6,433 bases of DNA from Nodosilinea sp. BSH.14. GTDB lineage: Bacteria > Cyanobacteriota > Cyanobacteriia > Phormidesmidales > Phormidesmidaceae. The stretch covers positions 1 to 6,433 of the forward strand of contig JALQST010000189.1 of NCBI GenBank assembly GCA_023264315.1, in the 5' to 3' direction. The position numbers and the translations under genes were made by a program. Shown in pieces: positions 1-5,931 of the stretch (its first letter is position 1; each line of letters opens with the position of its first letter). The notes below the pieces were generated by a model, which was given only the letters and a program-made list of their open reading frames with translations, had not been told where the DNA came from and ran no database searches.

Positions 1-32
1 ATGCCTCACATTTTAACGCATAACCTGTAAAG

Positions 33-49
33 CCGCCTTGAAAGGGCGG
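33..49 (+). terminator. GC-rich hairpin near the window edge; possible terminator or IS end
   Basis: CCGCC (33-37) pairs with GGCGG (45-49). A T-G wobble and a T-A pair extend the stem to seven, leaving a GAA loop, and GGTTTC follows. There is only a short T run, so an intrinsic terminator is possible but weak. Reading frame 1 from the window edge stays open to a TAA at 28-30, so an upstream plus-strand gene could end just before the hairpin. The hairpin plus the downstream GTTTCAGACCC also resembles, from memory only, the subterminal ends of IS200/IS605-type elements. No transposase sequence is in view, so this origin is a guess. Confidence 0.3.
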
Positions 50-72
50 GGTTTCAGACCCAGGAGATTCTG

Positions 73-108
73 ATGAACGCGTTCTCCATGGAGAACGCCC
101 TAGCCTAG
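73..108 (+). promoter_or_regulatory. Candidate 11-codon leader ORF (MNAFSMENALA)
   Basis: ATG at 73 is followed by ten sense codons and TAG at 106-108. AGGAG at 62-66 leaves six bases before the ATG, better Shine-Dalgarno spacing than most real genes in this window have. The mini-ORF ends about 180 bases before the pseudo-caspase start and contains the 20-bp palindrome at 79-98. It could be a leader peptide, a very small gene, or chance within the end of a decayed element. The peptide has no amino-acid bias typical of attenuators, so no regulated pathway is suggested. Confidence 0.2.
79..98. repeat. Perfect 20-bp palindrome
   Basis: GCGTTCTCCA at 79-88 is followed directly by its exact reverse complement TGGAGAACGC at 89-98. 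The symmetry stops at both sides (C78 faces C99). A perfect dyad of this size without a spacer suits a dimeric DNA-binding protein, or an RNA or cruciform hairpin. It lies about 190 bases upstream of the pseudo-caspase gene. It does not match the cyanobacterial LexA box or HIP1. The binding partner is unknown. Confidence 0.5.
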
Positions 109-225
109 GCAGACGCTCTGGCCCAGACTGAGTTCCATTGTATCTAGCCGAGTGGAAAACGCTTTAGTCAACTGCGACGAGGCCAGACAGGAAAATCTAG
201 CCCAGAAAATCAGGCGAGGTTTCCT

Positions 226-248
226 GCGCCTCTCTGGGAGGGAGGCGC
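226..248 (+). repeat. Inverted repeat upstream of the pseudo-caspase gene
   Basis: GCGCCTC (226-232) pairs with GAGGCGC (242-248). One T-G wobble and one C-G pair extend this to a nine-pair stem around the loop TGGGA (235-239). It ends 39 bases before the ATG at 288 and is followed by TACTAT (249-254), a loose -10-like hexamer. The loop and inner stem resemble the TGGGA-looped hairpins at 5332-5354 and 5868-5890, but the outer stem differs. It could be a 5' leader hairpin, a protein site, or a decayed relative of that repeat. Confidence 0.4.
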
Positions 249-270
249 TACTATAGCAAGTACATTTCAC

Positions 271-274
271 GGAG
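271..274 (+). promoter_or_regulatory. Ribosome binding site for the pseudo-caspase gene
   Basis: GGAG at 271-274 lies 13 bases before the ATG at 288. That is a little long but usable, and it is the only Shine-Dalgarno-like run close to this start. The caspase-fold homology begins within the first ten residues after this ATG, which supports the start independently. Confidence 0.4.
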
Positions 275-287
275 ACCTCCCCCAGCC

Positions 288-2225
288 ATGGCTAGTCACT
301 GGCCGGTGATTGTCGGCATCAACCAATACCAACAGCTTCAGCCGCTGATGTACGCTCAGTTTGACGCCATTGAGCTGAAGGATTTCCTGGTACAGGAGGC
401 GGGGTTGGCCCCCGAAGCCTGTGCTCTGCTGACGGATATCTCGCCCATGGTGTATCAGGGGGCGGCGTTCCCCAGCCGCGAGGTGCTGCTGCAACGGTTG
501 GGCCAGACGGTGTCCAAGGCCGGGGTGAACGATACGATTTTATTTTTCTTTAGCGGCTATGGTGTGAGCTGGGAGGGGCAGGACTATCTGCTGCCCATTG
601 ATGCCGACCCCAGCCACATTATGCAGACGGGGATTTTGATATCGGATCTGTTCAAAACCCTGTCTGAGGGAGCGGCGACGCAGGTCTTGGTGATTTTAGA
701 CATGAACCGCCCCCAGTCGGCCATTGCCCCATCGCGTCTAGGGCAGCAAACCCTAGAACTGGCCAAGGATTTGGAGATTCCACTGCTGTTGTCCTGTCAG
801 CCCCAGGAGTTTTCCCAGGAGACCCTGGCGGTGCGTCACGGCCTATTTACGGAGGCCATGGTGGAGGGACTGCGATTCCACGGCTGTCTTACCCTCACCC
901 AGATTGCCGATTATTTAGCCAATCGCGTGCCGGAACTCTGCCGCCACCACTGGCGACCGGAGCAGCATCCCGTGGCGGTCATTCCGGCAGCCCAGCGGTT
1001 TTTGATGTTGGTGCCCCCGGCAGCAGCGGGCAAAATTGCCGGTGGCCCTAGCCTTGCCCCACCGATGCCCACCGATGGCCCCGCCCCAGGCGATGATCCC
1101 CGGTTACCCCCGATGGTGGAAGACCAGGATCCGGCTTTGGCGGCGCTGGCGGAGGAAGACATGGCGATGGGGTCGCCGGATGCCAATGGTGCCCTGGTCA
1201 GTGAAGCGGCGGGGACACTGCCCGGAGAGGAGAACAATCATACCCCGGGCAGGGCGTCCTTGGGGTGGCCCCGGTGGGCCTTCCTGGCGGCGGGGGTGTT
1301 ACTGTTGGGGGTGCTGCTGCGCCGCCAGGCCGTCTTTTGGGGCAACCGGCCTTCAGAGCCGACCCTGCCGAACACCGCTGAACCGATCCCAGGCCAAACC
1401 GGGGATCGGTCCCCCACTCCCCCCGAGGAACCGCCAACGGCGACGGGTTCCCCTTCCCCCGATCCTCTGTTTCCCGGTCCTAACATTGACGGCCCAACGG
1501 CCCTGGCACTGGCCCGCAAAGCGTTGGCGGTGGGCCAGTTTGGGGCAGCCATCAACTGGTTGAACCAAATTCCAGAAGGGGAGCGCCCGGTGGATTTTGA
1601 TGCCATGGTGGCCCAGGCAGAGGTGGGGCAGGCCAGCACCGGGGTGACGGGAGAGGTGATCTTGAATGATGCTCGCCGGTTGGTGGAGCCCGTTCCCGCC
1701 TCCCTTTTTAACGACGCCATTGAGCGAGCTCGGCAGGTGCCCGTGGACGATCCCTTGTACGAGCAGGCCCAGGCTGACATTGCCCGTTGGAGTCAGGTGA
1801 TGCTAGACCTAGCTGAGGGACGGGCAGCGGCAGGCAACTTTGATGGAGCCATTGCCGCCGCCAGACTCGTCCCCGCCGACCAGGCGGAAACCTACGCCCA
1901 GGCCCAGGCGGCAACCCAACGCTGGCAGCAACGCAAAACCAACCGTCAACTGCTGCAACAGGCCCAGGCTATGCTCCAGCCGGATCAGGCAACTTCCTTT
2001 AAAGATGCCATTGCCGTGGCGCAGCAAATCCCCCCGGATTTCCCGGAATATGCCGTAGCCCAGGATCGCATTAGCCAATGGAGTCAGGATATTCTGGTGA
2101 TTGCCCGGGATCGCGCCGCCGCTGGGGATGTGGCCGGAGCCATTGCCGCCGCCGAGCGGGTGCCCCCCGAAACCAGCGCCTACGACCAAGCCCAGCAGGA
2201 GATTCAAACCTGGCGAAGCCAGTAG
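288..2225 (+). CDS. Membrane-anchored caspase-fold protein (pseudo-orthocaspase) with C-terminal helical repeats
   Basis: The 645-residue protein has three parts. Residues 1 to about 243 form a caspase p20-like (peptidase C14) domain: VIVGINQY at 7-14, an acidic DA pair at 26-27, FFFSGYG at 86-92, DYLLPIDADP at 99-108 and VLVILDMNRP at 133-142. In active orthocaspases the SGHG histidine and the DxC cysteine make the catalytic dyad. Here they are Tyr91 and Asn140, so proteolysis is not expected. A Pro/Gly/acid-rich linker leads to one hydrophobic segment (about 328-345) ending in Arg-Arg, probably a membrane anchor. A second Pro-rich linker (354-400) precedes about five alanine-rich, TPR-like helical repeats (about 402-645). 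There is no obvious signal peptide, so the caspase domain is probably cytoplasmic and the repeats lie across the membrane, though topology is inferred. Tyr-containing inactive caspase homologues are known in cyanobacteria. The role is unknown; scaffold, sensor or regulator of an active caspase are options. Confidence 0.9.
   Translation: MASHWPVIVGINQYQQLQPLMYAQFDAIELKDFLVQEAGLAPEACALLTDISPMVYQGAAFPSREVLLQRLGQTVSKAGVNDTILFFFSGYGVSWEGQDYLLPIDADPSHIMQTGILISDLFKTLSEGAATQVLVILDMNRPQSAIAPSRLGQQTLELAKDLEIPLLLSCQPQEFSQETLAVRHGLFTEAMVEGLRFHGCLTLTQIADYLANRVPELCRHHWRPEQHPVAVIPAAQRFLMLVPPAAAGKIAGGPSLAPPMPTDGPAPGDDPRLPPMVEDQDPALAALAEEDMAMGSPDANGALVSEAAGTLPGEENNHTPGRASLGWPRWAFLAAGVLLLGVLLRRQAVFWGNRPSEPTLPNTAEPIPGQTGDRSPTPPEEPPTATGSPSPDPLFPGPNIDGPTALALARKALAVGQFGAAINWLNQIPEGERPVDFDAMVAQAEVGQASTGVTGEVILNDARRLVEPVPASLFNDAIERARQVPVDDPLYEQAQADIARWSQVMLDLAEGRAAAGNFDGAIAAARLVPADQAETYAQAQAATQRWQQRKTNRQLLQQAQAMLQPDQATSFKDAIAVAQQIPPDFPEYAVAQDRISQWSQDILVIARDRAAAGDVAGAIAAAERVPPETSAYDQAQQEIQTWRSQ
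1653..2222 (+). repeat. Duplicated long-short helical repeat in the pseudo-caspase tail
   Basis: Residues 456-645 hold two copies of a unit of about 97 residues, each a long repeat (about 48 residues) plus a short one (about 45). Long units contain F-x-DAI-x-x-A-x-x-[VI]P (F474, F571) and end in [AS][RQ]WSQ with Trp501 and Trp598. Short units contain RAAAG-[DN]-x-x-GAIAAA (513-525, 609-621) and end with Trp546 and Trp642. The spacing is 97 residues for the long units and 96-97 for the short ones. The DNA keeps an identical 18-base stretch at 1845-1862 and 2136-2153. A degenerate unit precedes them at about 404-447. The pattern suggests stacked helical pairs, as in TPR-type protein-binding surfaces. 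Confidence 0.75.
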
Positions 2226-2316
2226 GGATGAGTCCGTCCCGGTGGGCGTGATCTTGCGAATGATCCCTAGGGTCGCCCCCAGACAGAATCGTTACTGCAA
2301 CCCCGTCTCATTCCCT

Positions 2317-2808
2317 ATGCCTACCCCGATTCCCCCCGGCCCCGGTCAAGAGTCCGTTTGGGACTACCCCCGCCCCCCTCGCCTTGAGGATTCTGCGCGG
2401 CGCATTCGCGTCATGTTCAATGGGGAGGTGATTGCCGACTCCTGCCGCACCAAGCGCGTGCTCGAAACGAGCCATCCGCCGGTGTACTATCTGCCGCCCG
2501 AGGACGTGCAGATGGCCTACTTCCGCCCCACTCCCAAGGCCACCTTCTGCGAATGGAAGGGGCTAGCGGCCTACTACACCATTGTGGTGGGCGATCGCCG
2601 CGTGGAACACGGCGCTTGGTATTACCCGGAACCCACCGCCCCCTTTCGGGAAATGGCCCACTACATTGCGGTCTATCCCGGATCCATGGAGGCTTGCTAT
2701 GTCGATGACGAGCAGGTGCAGGCCCAGCCGGGGGATTTCTACGGCGGCTGGATTACCTCGGACATTATGGGGCCGTTTAAGGGGGGGCTCGATACTTGGG
2801 GCTGGTAG
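2317..2808 (+). CDS. DUF427 family protein
   Basis: The 163-residue protein matches the DUF427 family (Pfam NTP_transf_9, a name based on fold rather than shown activity). Visible hallmarks are the N-terminal GPGQESVWDYPRPPRLE (8-24), FNGEVIADS (34-42), RVLETSHPPVYYLPPEDV (47-64), the KGLAAYY core (81-87) and the C-terminal GDFYGGWITSDIMGPFKGG (139-157). No biochemical function is established, and no catalytic residues can be named. The reading frame is open further upstream, but those codons overlap the pseudo-caspase gene. ATG 2317 is chosen because family-like sequence begins just after it. ATG 2260 is an in-frame alternative, and no clear Shine-Dalgarno precedes either. The gene lies 91 bases after the pseudo-caspase and 60 before uxs, collinear with both, so co-transcription is possible but not shown. 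Confidence 0.88.
   Translation: MPTPIPPGPGQESVWDYPRPPRLEDSARRIRVMFNGEVIADSCRTKRVLETSHPPVYYLPPEDVQMAYFRPTPKATFCEWKGLAAYYTIVVGDRRVEHGAWYYPEPTAPFREMAHYIAVYPGSMEACYVDDEQVQAQPGDFYGGWITSDIMGPFKGGLDTWGW
2591..2598. repeat. HIP1 octamer GCGATCGC
   Basis: One complete copy of the highly iterated palindrome found in many cyanobacterial genomes lies inside the DUF427 gene. A single copy in 6.4 kb is weak lineage evidence and does not by itself suggest a local function. Confidence 0.6.
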
Positions 2809-2868
2809 GGGAACGCTGAACTGGGGTACCTTGGAAACACACTGACACCCATTTCTAGGCAAGGCGCT

Positions 2869-3840
2869 ATGCGAATTTTAGTCACCGGGGGGGCTGGATT
2901 CATTGGCTCTCATTTAATTGATCGACTGATGACCGAGGGCCACGAAGTCATTTGCCTCGACAACTTCTACACAGGCCGCAAGCAGAATATCCTGCGGTGG
3001 ATGGATCATCCCTATTTTGACTGCATTCGCCACGACGTCACCGAGCCGATTCGCCTAGAGGTAGACCAGATCTATCACCTCGCCTGTCCCGCCTCTCCGG
3101 TGCACTATCAGTACAACCCGGTGAAAACCATTAAGACCAATATCATCGGCACCCTCAATATGTTGGGCTTGGCTAAACGGCTAAAGGCCCGGTTCCTGCT
3201 CGCCTCCACCTCCGAAGTCTATGGCGATCCGCAGGTGCACCCCCAACCCGAAGACTATTGGGGCAACGTCAACACCATCGGCATCCGCAGTTGCTACGAC
3301 GAGGGCAAACGGGTGGCGGAAACCCTGGCCTTTGACTACCACCGTCAAAATAATGTGGACATTCGGGTGGCGCGAATTTTTAACACCTACGGCCCCCGGA
3401 TGCTGGAAAACGATGGCCGGGTGGTGAGCAACTTTGTGGTGCAGGCGCTCCAGGGCATTCCCCTCACGGTCTATGGCGACGGCAGCCAAACCCGCAGTTT
3501 TTGCTACGTGTCTGACCTGGTGGATGGCCTGATTCGGCTGATGAACAGCGACTATCTAGGGCCAGTGAACCTAGGAAACCCTGATGAATACACTATCCTC
3601 GATCTGGCCCAGGCGGTGCAAACCATGGTGAACCCCGATACGGATTTGGTCTACAAGCCCCTGCCCCAGGATGATCCCCAGCGGCGCAAACCCGACATTA
3701 CCAAGGCCAAAACCCTCCTCAACTGGAGCCCCACGGTGCCGCTTCAGGACGGCCTCACCCGCACCATCGAAGATTTTCGGCAGCGGATGACCCTAGCCTC
3801 GGAACAGCCGCCCCAGCCCGTCTCGGTCTCCCATGCCTGA
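2869..3840 (+). CDS. uxs: UDP-glucuronate decarboxylase (UDP-xylose synthase), extended SDR family
   Basis: This cytoplasmic enzyme converts UDP-glucuronate to UDP-xylose and CO2 using bound NAD. The 323 residues match the single-domain family length. A Rossmann motif, [10 protein letters not shown] at 6-15, opens the protein, with an NAD-ribose-binding acid near Asp31. The catalytic elements are STSEVYG at 113-119 (Ser/Thr and Glu116) and the YxxxK pair Tyr143/Lys147 inside SCYDEGKR. The SCYDEGKR form, with NTYGPRM (172-178), [10 protein letters not shown] (209-218) and RRKPDI (272-277), marks the decarboxylase branch rather than a plain 4-epimerase. The start is ATG 2869 because the Rossmann strand begins at residue 2; only a weak AAGG (2861-2864) precedes it. 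ugd follows 48 bases downstream and makes its substrate, so the two are probably one transcript. The last 17 residues are a Pro/Gln-rich tail that is probably disordered. Confidence 0.95.
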   Translation: MRILVTGGAGFIGSHLIDRLMTEGHEVICLDNFYTGRKQNILRWMDHPYFDCIRHDVTEPIRLEVDQIYHLACPASPVHYQYNPVKTIKTNIIGTLNMLGLAKRLKARFLLASTSEVYGDPQVHPQPEDYWGNVNTIGIRSCYDEGKRVAETLAFDYHRQNNVDIRVARIFNTYGPRMLENDGRVVSNFVVQALQGIPLTVYGDGSQTRSFCYVSDLVDGLIRLMNSDYLGPVNLGNPDEYTILDLAQAVQTMVNPDTDLVYKPLPQDDPQRRKPDITKAKTLLNWSPTVPLQDGLTRTIEDFRQRMTLASEQPPQPVSVSHA

Positions 3841-3874
3841 CGTAAAGGGCTAGGCGGTGAATGTCGTGATTATT

Positions 3875-3879
3875 AAGGA
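3875..3879 (+). promoter_or_regulatory. Ribosome binding site that decides the ugd start
   Basis: AAGGA at 3875-3879 lies nine bases before ATG 3889 but only three before the in-frame GTG at 3883. Normal spacing therefore supports ATG 3889 and a protein beginning [12 protein letters not shown]. Confidence 0.6.
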
Positions 3880-3888
3880 CAAGTGACC

Positions 3889-5277
3889 ATGCGGGTATGC
3901 GTAATTGGGACGGGCTATGTGGGACTGGTGACGGGGGTTTGCCTCGCCCATGTGGGCCATGATGTGATGTGCATCGACGTCAACGAAGAAAAAGTGAAGT
4001 TGATGCAGTCGGGGCAATCGCCCATCTTTGAACCGGGGCTGTCGGAACTGATGACATCCGCCATGGAGGCCGGACATCTCCAGTTTTCTACCAACCTGCA
4101 ACAGGGCGTGGAGCACGGCGAAATCCTATTTATTGCCGTGGGCACCCCCGCCCTGCCCAACGGCGACAGCGATACCCGCTACGTCGAAGCCGTGGCCAGG
4201 GGCATTGGCACCCACCTCAACAGCGACTATCGCGTGATTGTCAACAAATCCACCGTCCCCATTGGCTCTGGTGACTGGGTGCGGATGCTGGTTCTGGATG
4301 GCGTGGCCGAGGGGCAGAAGGTTCCCGTAGCGGCGGGGTACGGCGATGACTCCCCCCTACCCGAGGTCATCGCCAACTTTGAGGTGGTCAGCAATCCCGA
4401 ATTTTTGCGGGAAGGATCCGCCATCTACGACACCTTCAACCCCGACCGCATCGTTTTAGGTAGCAACAGCCCCCGCGCCATCGAGCGGATGCAGCAGCTC
4501 TATGCCCCCATCGTCTCGGGCCAATATCGAGAAATCCCCGGCGGCGAGCCTGTCCCCGTGCTGGTCACGGACTTGAGCTCGGCGGAGATGGTCAAATATG
4601 CCGCCAACTCCTTCCTGGCCACCAAAATCAGCTTCATCAACGAAATCGCCAACATCTGCGACCGGGTGGGGGCGGATGTCACCCAGGTGGCGGTGGGCAT
4701 TGGCCTAGACTCCCGCATTGGCCAGAAATTTCTCCAGGCTGGGCTGGGCTGGGGCGGATCGTGCTTTCCCAAGGATGTCTCGGCCCTCATCCACACAGCG
4801 GAGGACTACGGCTACGAAGCACCCCTGCTGAAGGCCGCCGTGGCCGTTAACCAACGCCAGCGACTCATCGTGCTAGAAAAACTTCAGCAGGTGCTGAAAA
4901 TTCTCAAGGGCAAAACCATCGGCCTGCTGGGGCTCACCTTCAAACCCGACACCGACGATATGCGGGATGCCCCGTCCCTGGTATTGATCGAACATCTGAA
5001 CCGCCTAGGGGCCAAGGTCAAAGCCTACGACCCCATTGTCTCCCAAAGCGGTCTCCGCCACGGGCTGACCGGGGTGATGGTGGAAAGCGACGCCGCCCAC
5101 CTGGCCGACGGCTGCGATGCCCTCGTGCTTGTCACCGACTGGGCGCAGTTCCAGGATTTGGACTACGCGGCCCTCGCCCAACGGATGCACAGTCCCATCC
5201 TGATTGATGGACGCAACGTCCTAGATCGCGAAACCCTGATTCGGGCCGGGTTCCAATATGTCGGCATCGGCCACTAG
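3889..5277 (+). CDS. ugd: UDP-glucose 6-dehydrogenase
   Basis: This enzyme oxidises UDP-glucose to UDP-glucuronate with two NAD+ and supplies the substrate of the uxs product just upstream. The 462 residues contain all three UDP-glucose/GDP-mannose dehydrogenase domains. The N-terminal NAD domain has GTGYVG at 7-12, Asp30, AVGTP at 83-87 and STVP at 121-124. NPEFLREG at 169-176 carries the conserved Glu171. The central domain has EMVKYAAN at 233-240 with Lys236. GGSCFPKD at 289-296 supplies the catalytic nucleophile Cys292, and a C-terminal UDP-binding domain includes [11 protein letters not shown] at 350-360. All expected catalytic residues are present. The segment at about 137-163, before the FEVVSNPEF motif, is longer than in compact bacterial homologues; I believe this is usual in cyanobacterial members. 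The gene ends convergently with sodX, 100 bases apart. Confidence 0.96.
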   Translation: MRVCVIGTGYVGLVTGVCLAHVGHDVMCIDVNEEKVKLMQSGQSPIFEPGLSELMTSAMEAGHLQFSTNLQQGVEHGEILFIAVGTPALPNGDSDTRYVEAVARGIGTHLNSDYRVIVNKSTVPIGSGDWVRMLVLDGVAEGQKVPVAAGYGDDSPLPEVIANFEVVSNPEFLREGSAIYDTFNPDRIVLGSNSPRAIERMQQLYAPIVSGQYREIPGGEPVPVLVTDLSSAEMVKYAANSFLATKISFINEIANICDRVGADVTQVAVGIGLDSRIGQKFLQAGLGWGGSCFPKDVSALIHTAEDYGYEAPLLKAAVAVNQRQRLIVLEKLQQVLKILKGKTIGLLGLTFKPDTDDMRDAPSLVLIEHLNRLGAKVKAYDPIVSQSGLRHGLTGVMVESDAAHLADGCDALVLVTDWAQFQDLDYAALAQRMHSPILIDGRNVLDRETLIRAGFQYVGIGH

Positions 5278-5291
5278 GGTATCTCCCCTAG
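5274..5291. terminator. Short inverted repeat at the ugd stop codon
   Basis: CTAGGG (5274-5279) and CCCTAG (5286-5291) could form a six-pair stem around a six-base loop directly over the ugd stop codon. No T run follows, so termination is only a possibility. The much stronger hairpin at 5332-5354, in the same convergent gap, is the better candidate for a shared transcript end. Confidence 0.2.
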
Positions 5292-5330
5292 GGTGAGAAC
5301 CTTGACATCAAGATCCCACAAACTTCCATT

Positions 5331-5371
5331 TCCCCTCTCCTGGGAGGAGAGGGGCCGGGGGTGAGGTCTTC
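5331..5371. repeat. Solo half copy of a palindromic intergenic repeat, between ugd and sodX
   Basis: CCCCTCTCC (5332-5340) and GGAGAGGGG (5346-5354) form a perfect nine-pair stem with loop TGGGA, followed by GGGGGTGAGGTCTTC (5357-5371). The 41 bases match 5867-5907 at every position except C5356 against T5892. Here the left hairpin arm of the complete element is missing. The position between two convergent genes means it could act as a bidirectional transcript end or 3' stabiliser, but it has no T tract. C-rich/G-rich 'CCTCTCCC...GGTGAGG' repeats of this kind occur between genes in many cyanobacteria, from general knowledge rather than a search. Confidence 0.75.
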
Positions 5372-5377
5372 TGGCGG

Positions 5378-5752
5378 CTAGGGAAACCGACAAACCACTT
5401 GGCCTAGAATGCGATGGAGGGAGACCCAGCCAAAGGTGCGGCTGTCGGTGCTGGCGGCTCGGTCGATCCCTTGCAAAAAGCAGCCTTGGGGTTCCACAGC
5501 CACCACCCACTTAATCAACTGAAACCCCGGACGCTGGGGGTGTTCCGCCACAACCAAATCCCCCGGTTGGGGGGCACGGCGACGATAGGCGGTCGGGTCA
5601 ATCAGCACCTCCTCCCCAGGGACGAGCAGGGGGCGCATGGAATCTCCGGTGACGCGAAATCGCCGCCGCCGCCGCCACAGCCACAGACCGACATCCATCC
5701 AGTGGCTAGGGCGTAGGGCGTGGGGCGGAGTGGGGTGGGGGCGTTCAACCAT
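5378..5752 (-). CDS. sodX: Nickel-type superoxide dismutase maturation protease (S26 family)
   Basis: This is the probable peptidase that removes the SodN leader so that the nickel hook becomes the N-terminus. The 124-residue product is a small S26 (signal peptidase/LexA-like) protease. TGDSMRP at 35-41 gives the nucleophile Ser38, and Lys81 in QLIKWVV is the expected general base of the Ser-Lys dyad. PGEEVLIDP (45-53) and PGDLVVAEHP (63-72) are typical strand segments, and TDSRTFGWV (102-110) is the C-terminal box. No clear membrane segment is seen, so it may be soluble. The assignment rests on the S26 motifs plus the neighbouring sodN in the same orientation, 179 bases upstream. The start is uncertain: residues 5-16 come from a C-rich low-complexity stretch, and ATG 5698 (Met19) would give 106 residues. 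Neither start has a clear Shine-Dalgarno. ATG 5752 is kept because the sequence just before Met19 (LRPSHW) looks family-like. Confidence 0.87.
   Translation of the reverse strand: MVERPHPTPPHALRPSHWMDVGLWLWRRRRRFRVTGDSMRPLLVPGEEVLIDPTAYRRRAPQPGDLVVAEHPQRPGFQLIKWVVAVEPQGCFLQGIDRAASTDSRTFGWVSLHRILGQVVCRFP
5709..5741 (+). other. G-rich tract with G-quadruplex potential over the 5' end of sodX
   Basis: Plus-strand G runs lie at 5709-5711, 5716-5718, 5722-5725, 5732-5735 and 5737-5741, separated by loops of 1 to 6 bases, which meets the usual G-quadruplex pattern. It is the template strand for sodX, so the mRNA is C-rich here. Heptamer-like pieces (CCCCACT on the minus strand) recall the short tandem repeats known from cyanobacteria. 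It may be non-coding sequence that happens to be open in the sodX frame. Confidence 0.5.
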
Positions 5753-5813
5753 GGGTCGTTGGGAACGTTGGGCGAATGTAGATTACAAACTCGCGCTATT
5801 GCCCTGCTTTGGC

Positions 5814-5907
5814 CCTCACCCTCAATCCCTCTCCCCAAGGGAGAGGGACTTTGACGCCCTTCCGGCTCCCCTCTCCTGGGAGGAGAGGGGCTGGGGGTGA
5901 GGTCTTC
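5814..5907. repeat. Complete two-hairpin, MITE-like palindromic element between sodN and sodX
   Basis: Two hairpins sit head to head. The left is TCCCTCTCCC (5826-5835) with GGGAGAGGGA (5839-5848), loop CAA. The right is CCCCTCTCC (5868-5876) with GGAGAGGGG (5882-5890), loop TGGGA. The outer arms also pair: 5814-5834 against 5882-5902 is a 21-base terminal inverted repeat with one mismatch (A5825/C5891) and two T-G wobbles. The sequence after it (TCTTC, 5903-5907) is shared with the solo copy at 5331-5371. No open reading frame within it resembles a transposase, so it would be non-autonomous. No convincing target duplication is seen. In the sodN-sodX transcript it would form a strong structure that could separate the expression levels of the two genes. 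Confidence 0.75.
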
Positions 5908-5931
5908 CACCGGCTTTGCGATCTACTGATC

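Noticed and set aside
132..158. TTCCAT/GTGGAA inverted repeat
   Set aside because: A five-pair stem with a long loop in otherwise featureless DNA is within chance.
249..254. TACTAT as a -10 box for the pseudo-caspase gene
   Set aside because: No -35 element lies at 16-18 bases; the nearest TTCCTG is 22 bases away and overlaps the hairpin arm.
1036..1563. Plus-strand 175-codon open frame inside the pseudo-caspase gene, and minus-strand frames of similar size
   Set aside because: They lie over the Pro/Gly-rich linker of a well-supported gene, are rich in Arg, Trp and Pro in the manner of GC-rich shadow frames, and match no family.
2101..2316. N-terminal extension of the DUF427 frame
   Set aside because: Most of it overlaps the pseudo-caspase repeats in another frame, and family-like sequence starts only after ATG 2317.
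2831..2859. TTGGAA...TCTAGG as a promoter for uxs
   Set aside because: The -35-like hexamer is fair, but the -10 match is poor and the region is short; not enough to claim a promoter.
104..5292. Five CCTAGG hexamers (104, 2266, 3570, 5004, 5287)
   Set aside because: Somewhat more than expected by chance, but scattered through genes and gaps without pattern; probably codon and composition effects.
5414..5716. Plus-strand open frame opposite sodX
   Set aside because: The opposite strand encodes clear S26 protease motifs; this frame is its antisense shadow.
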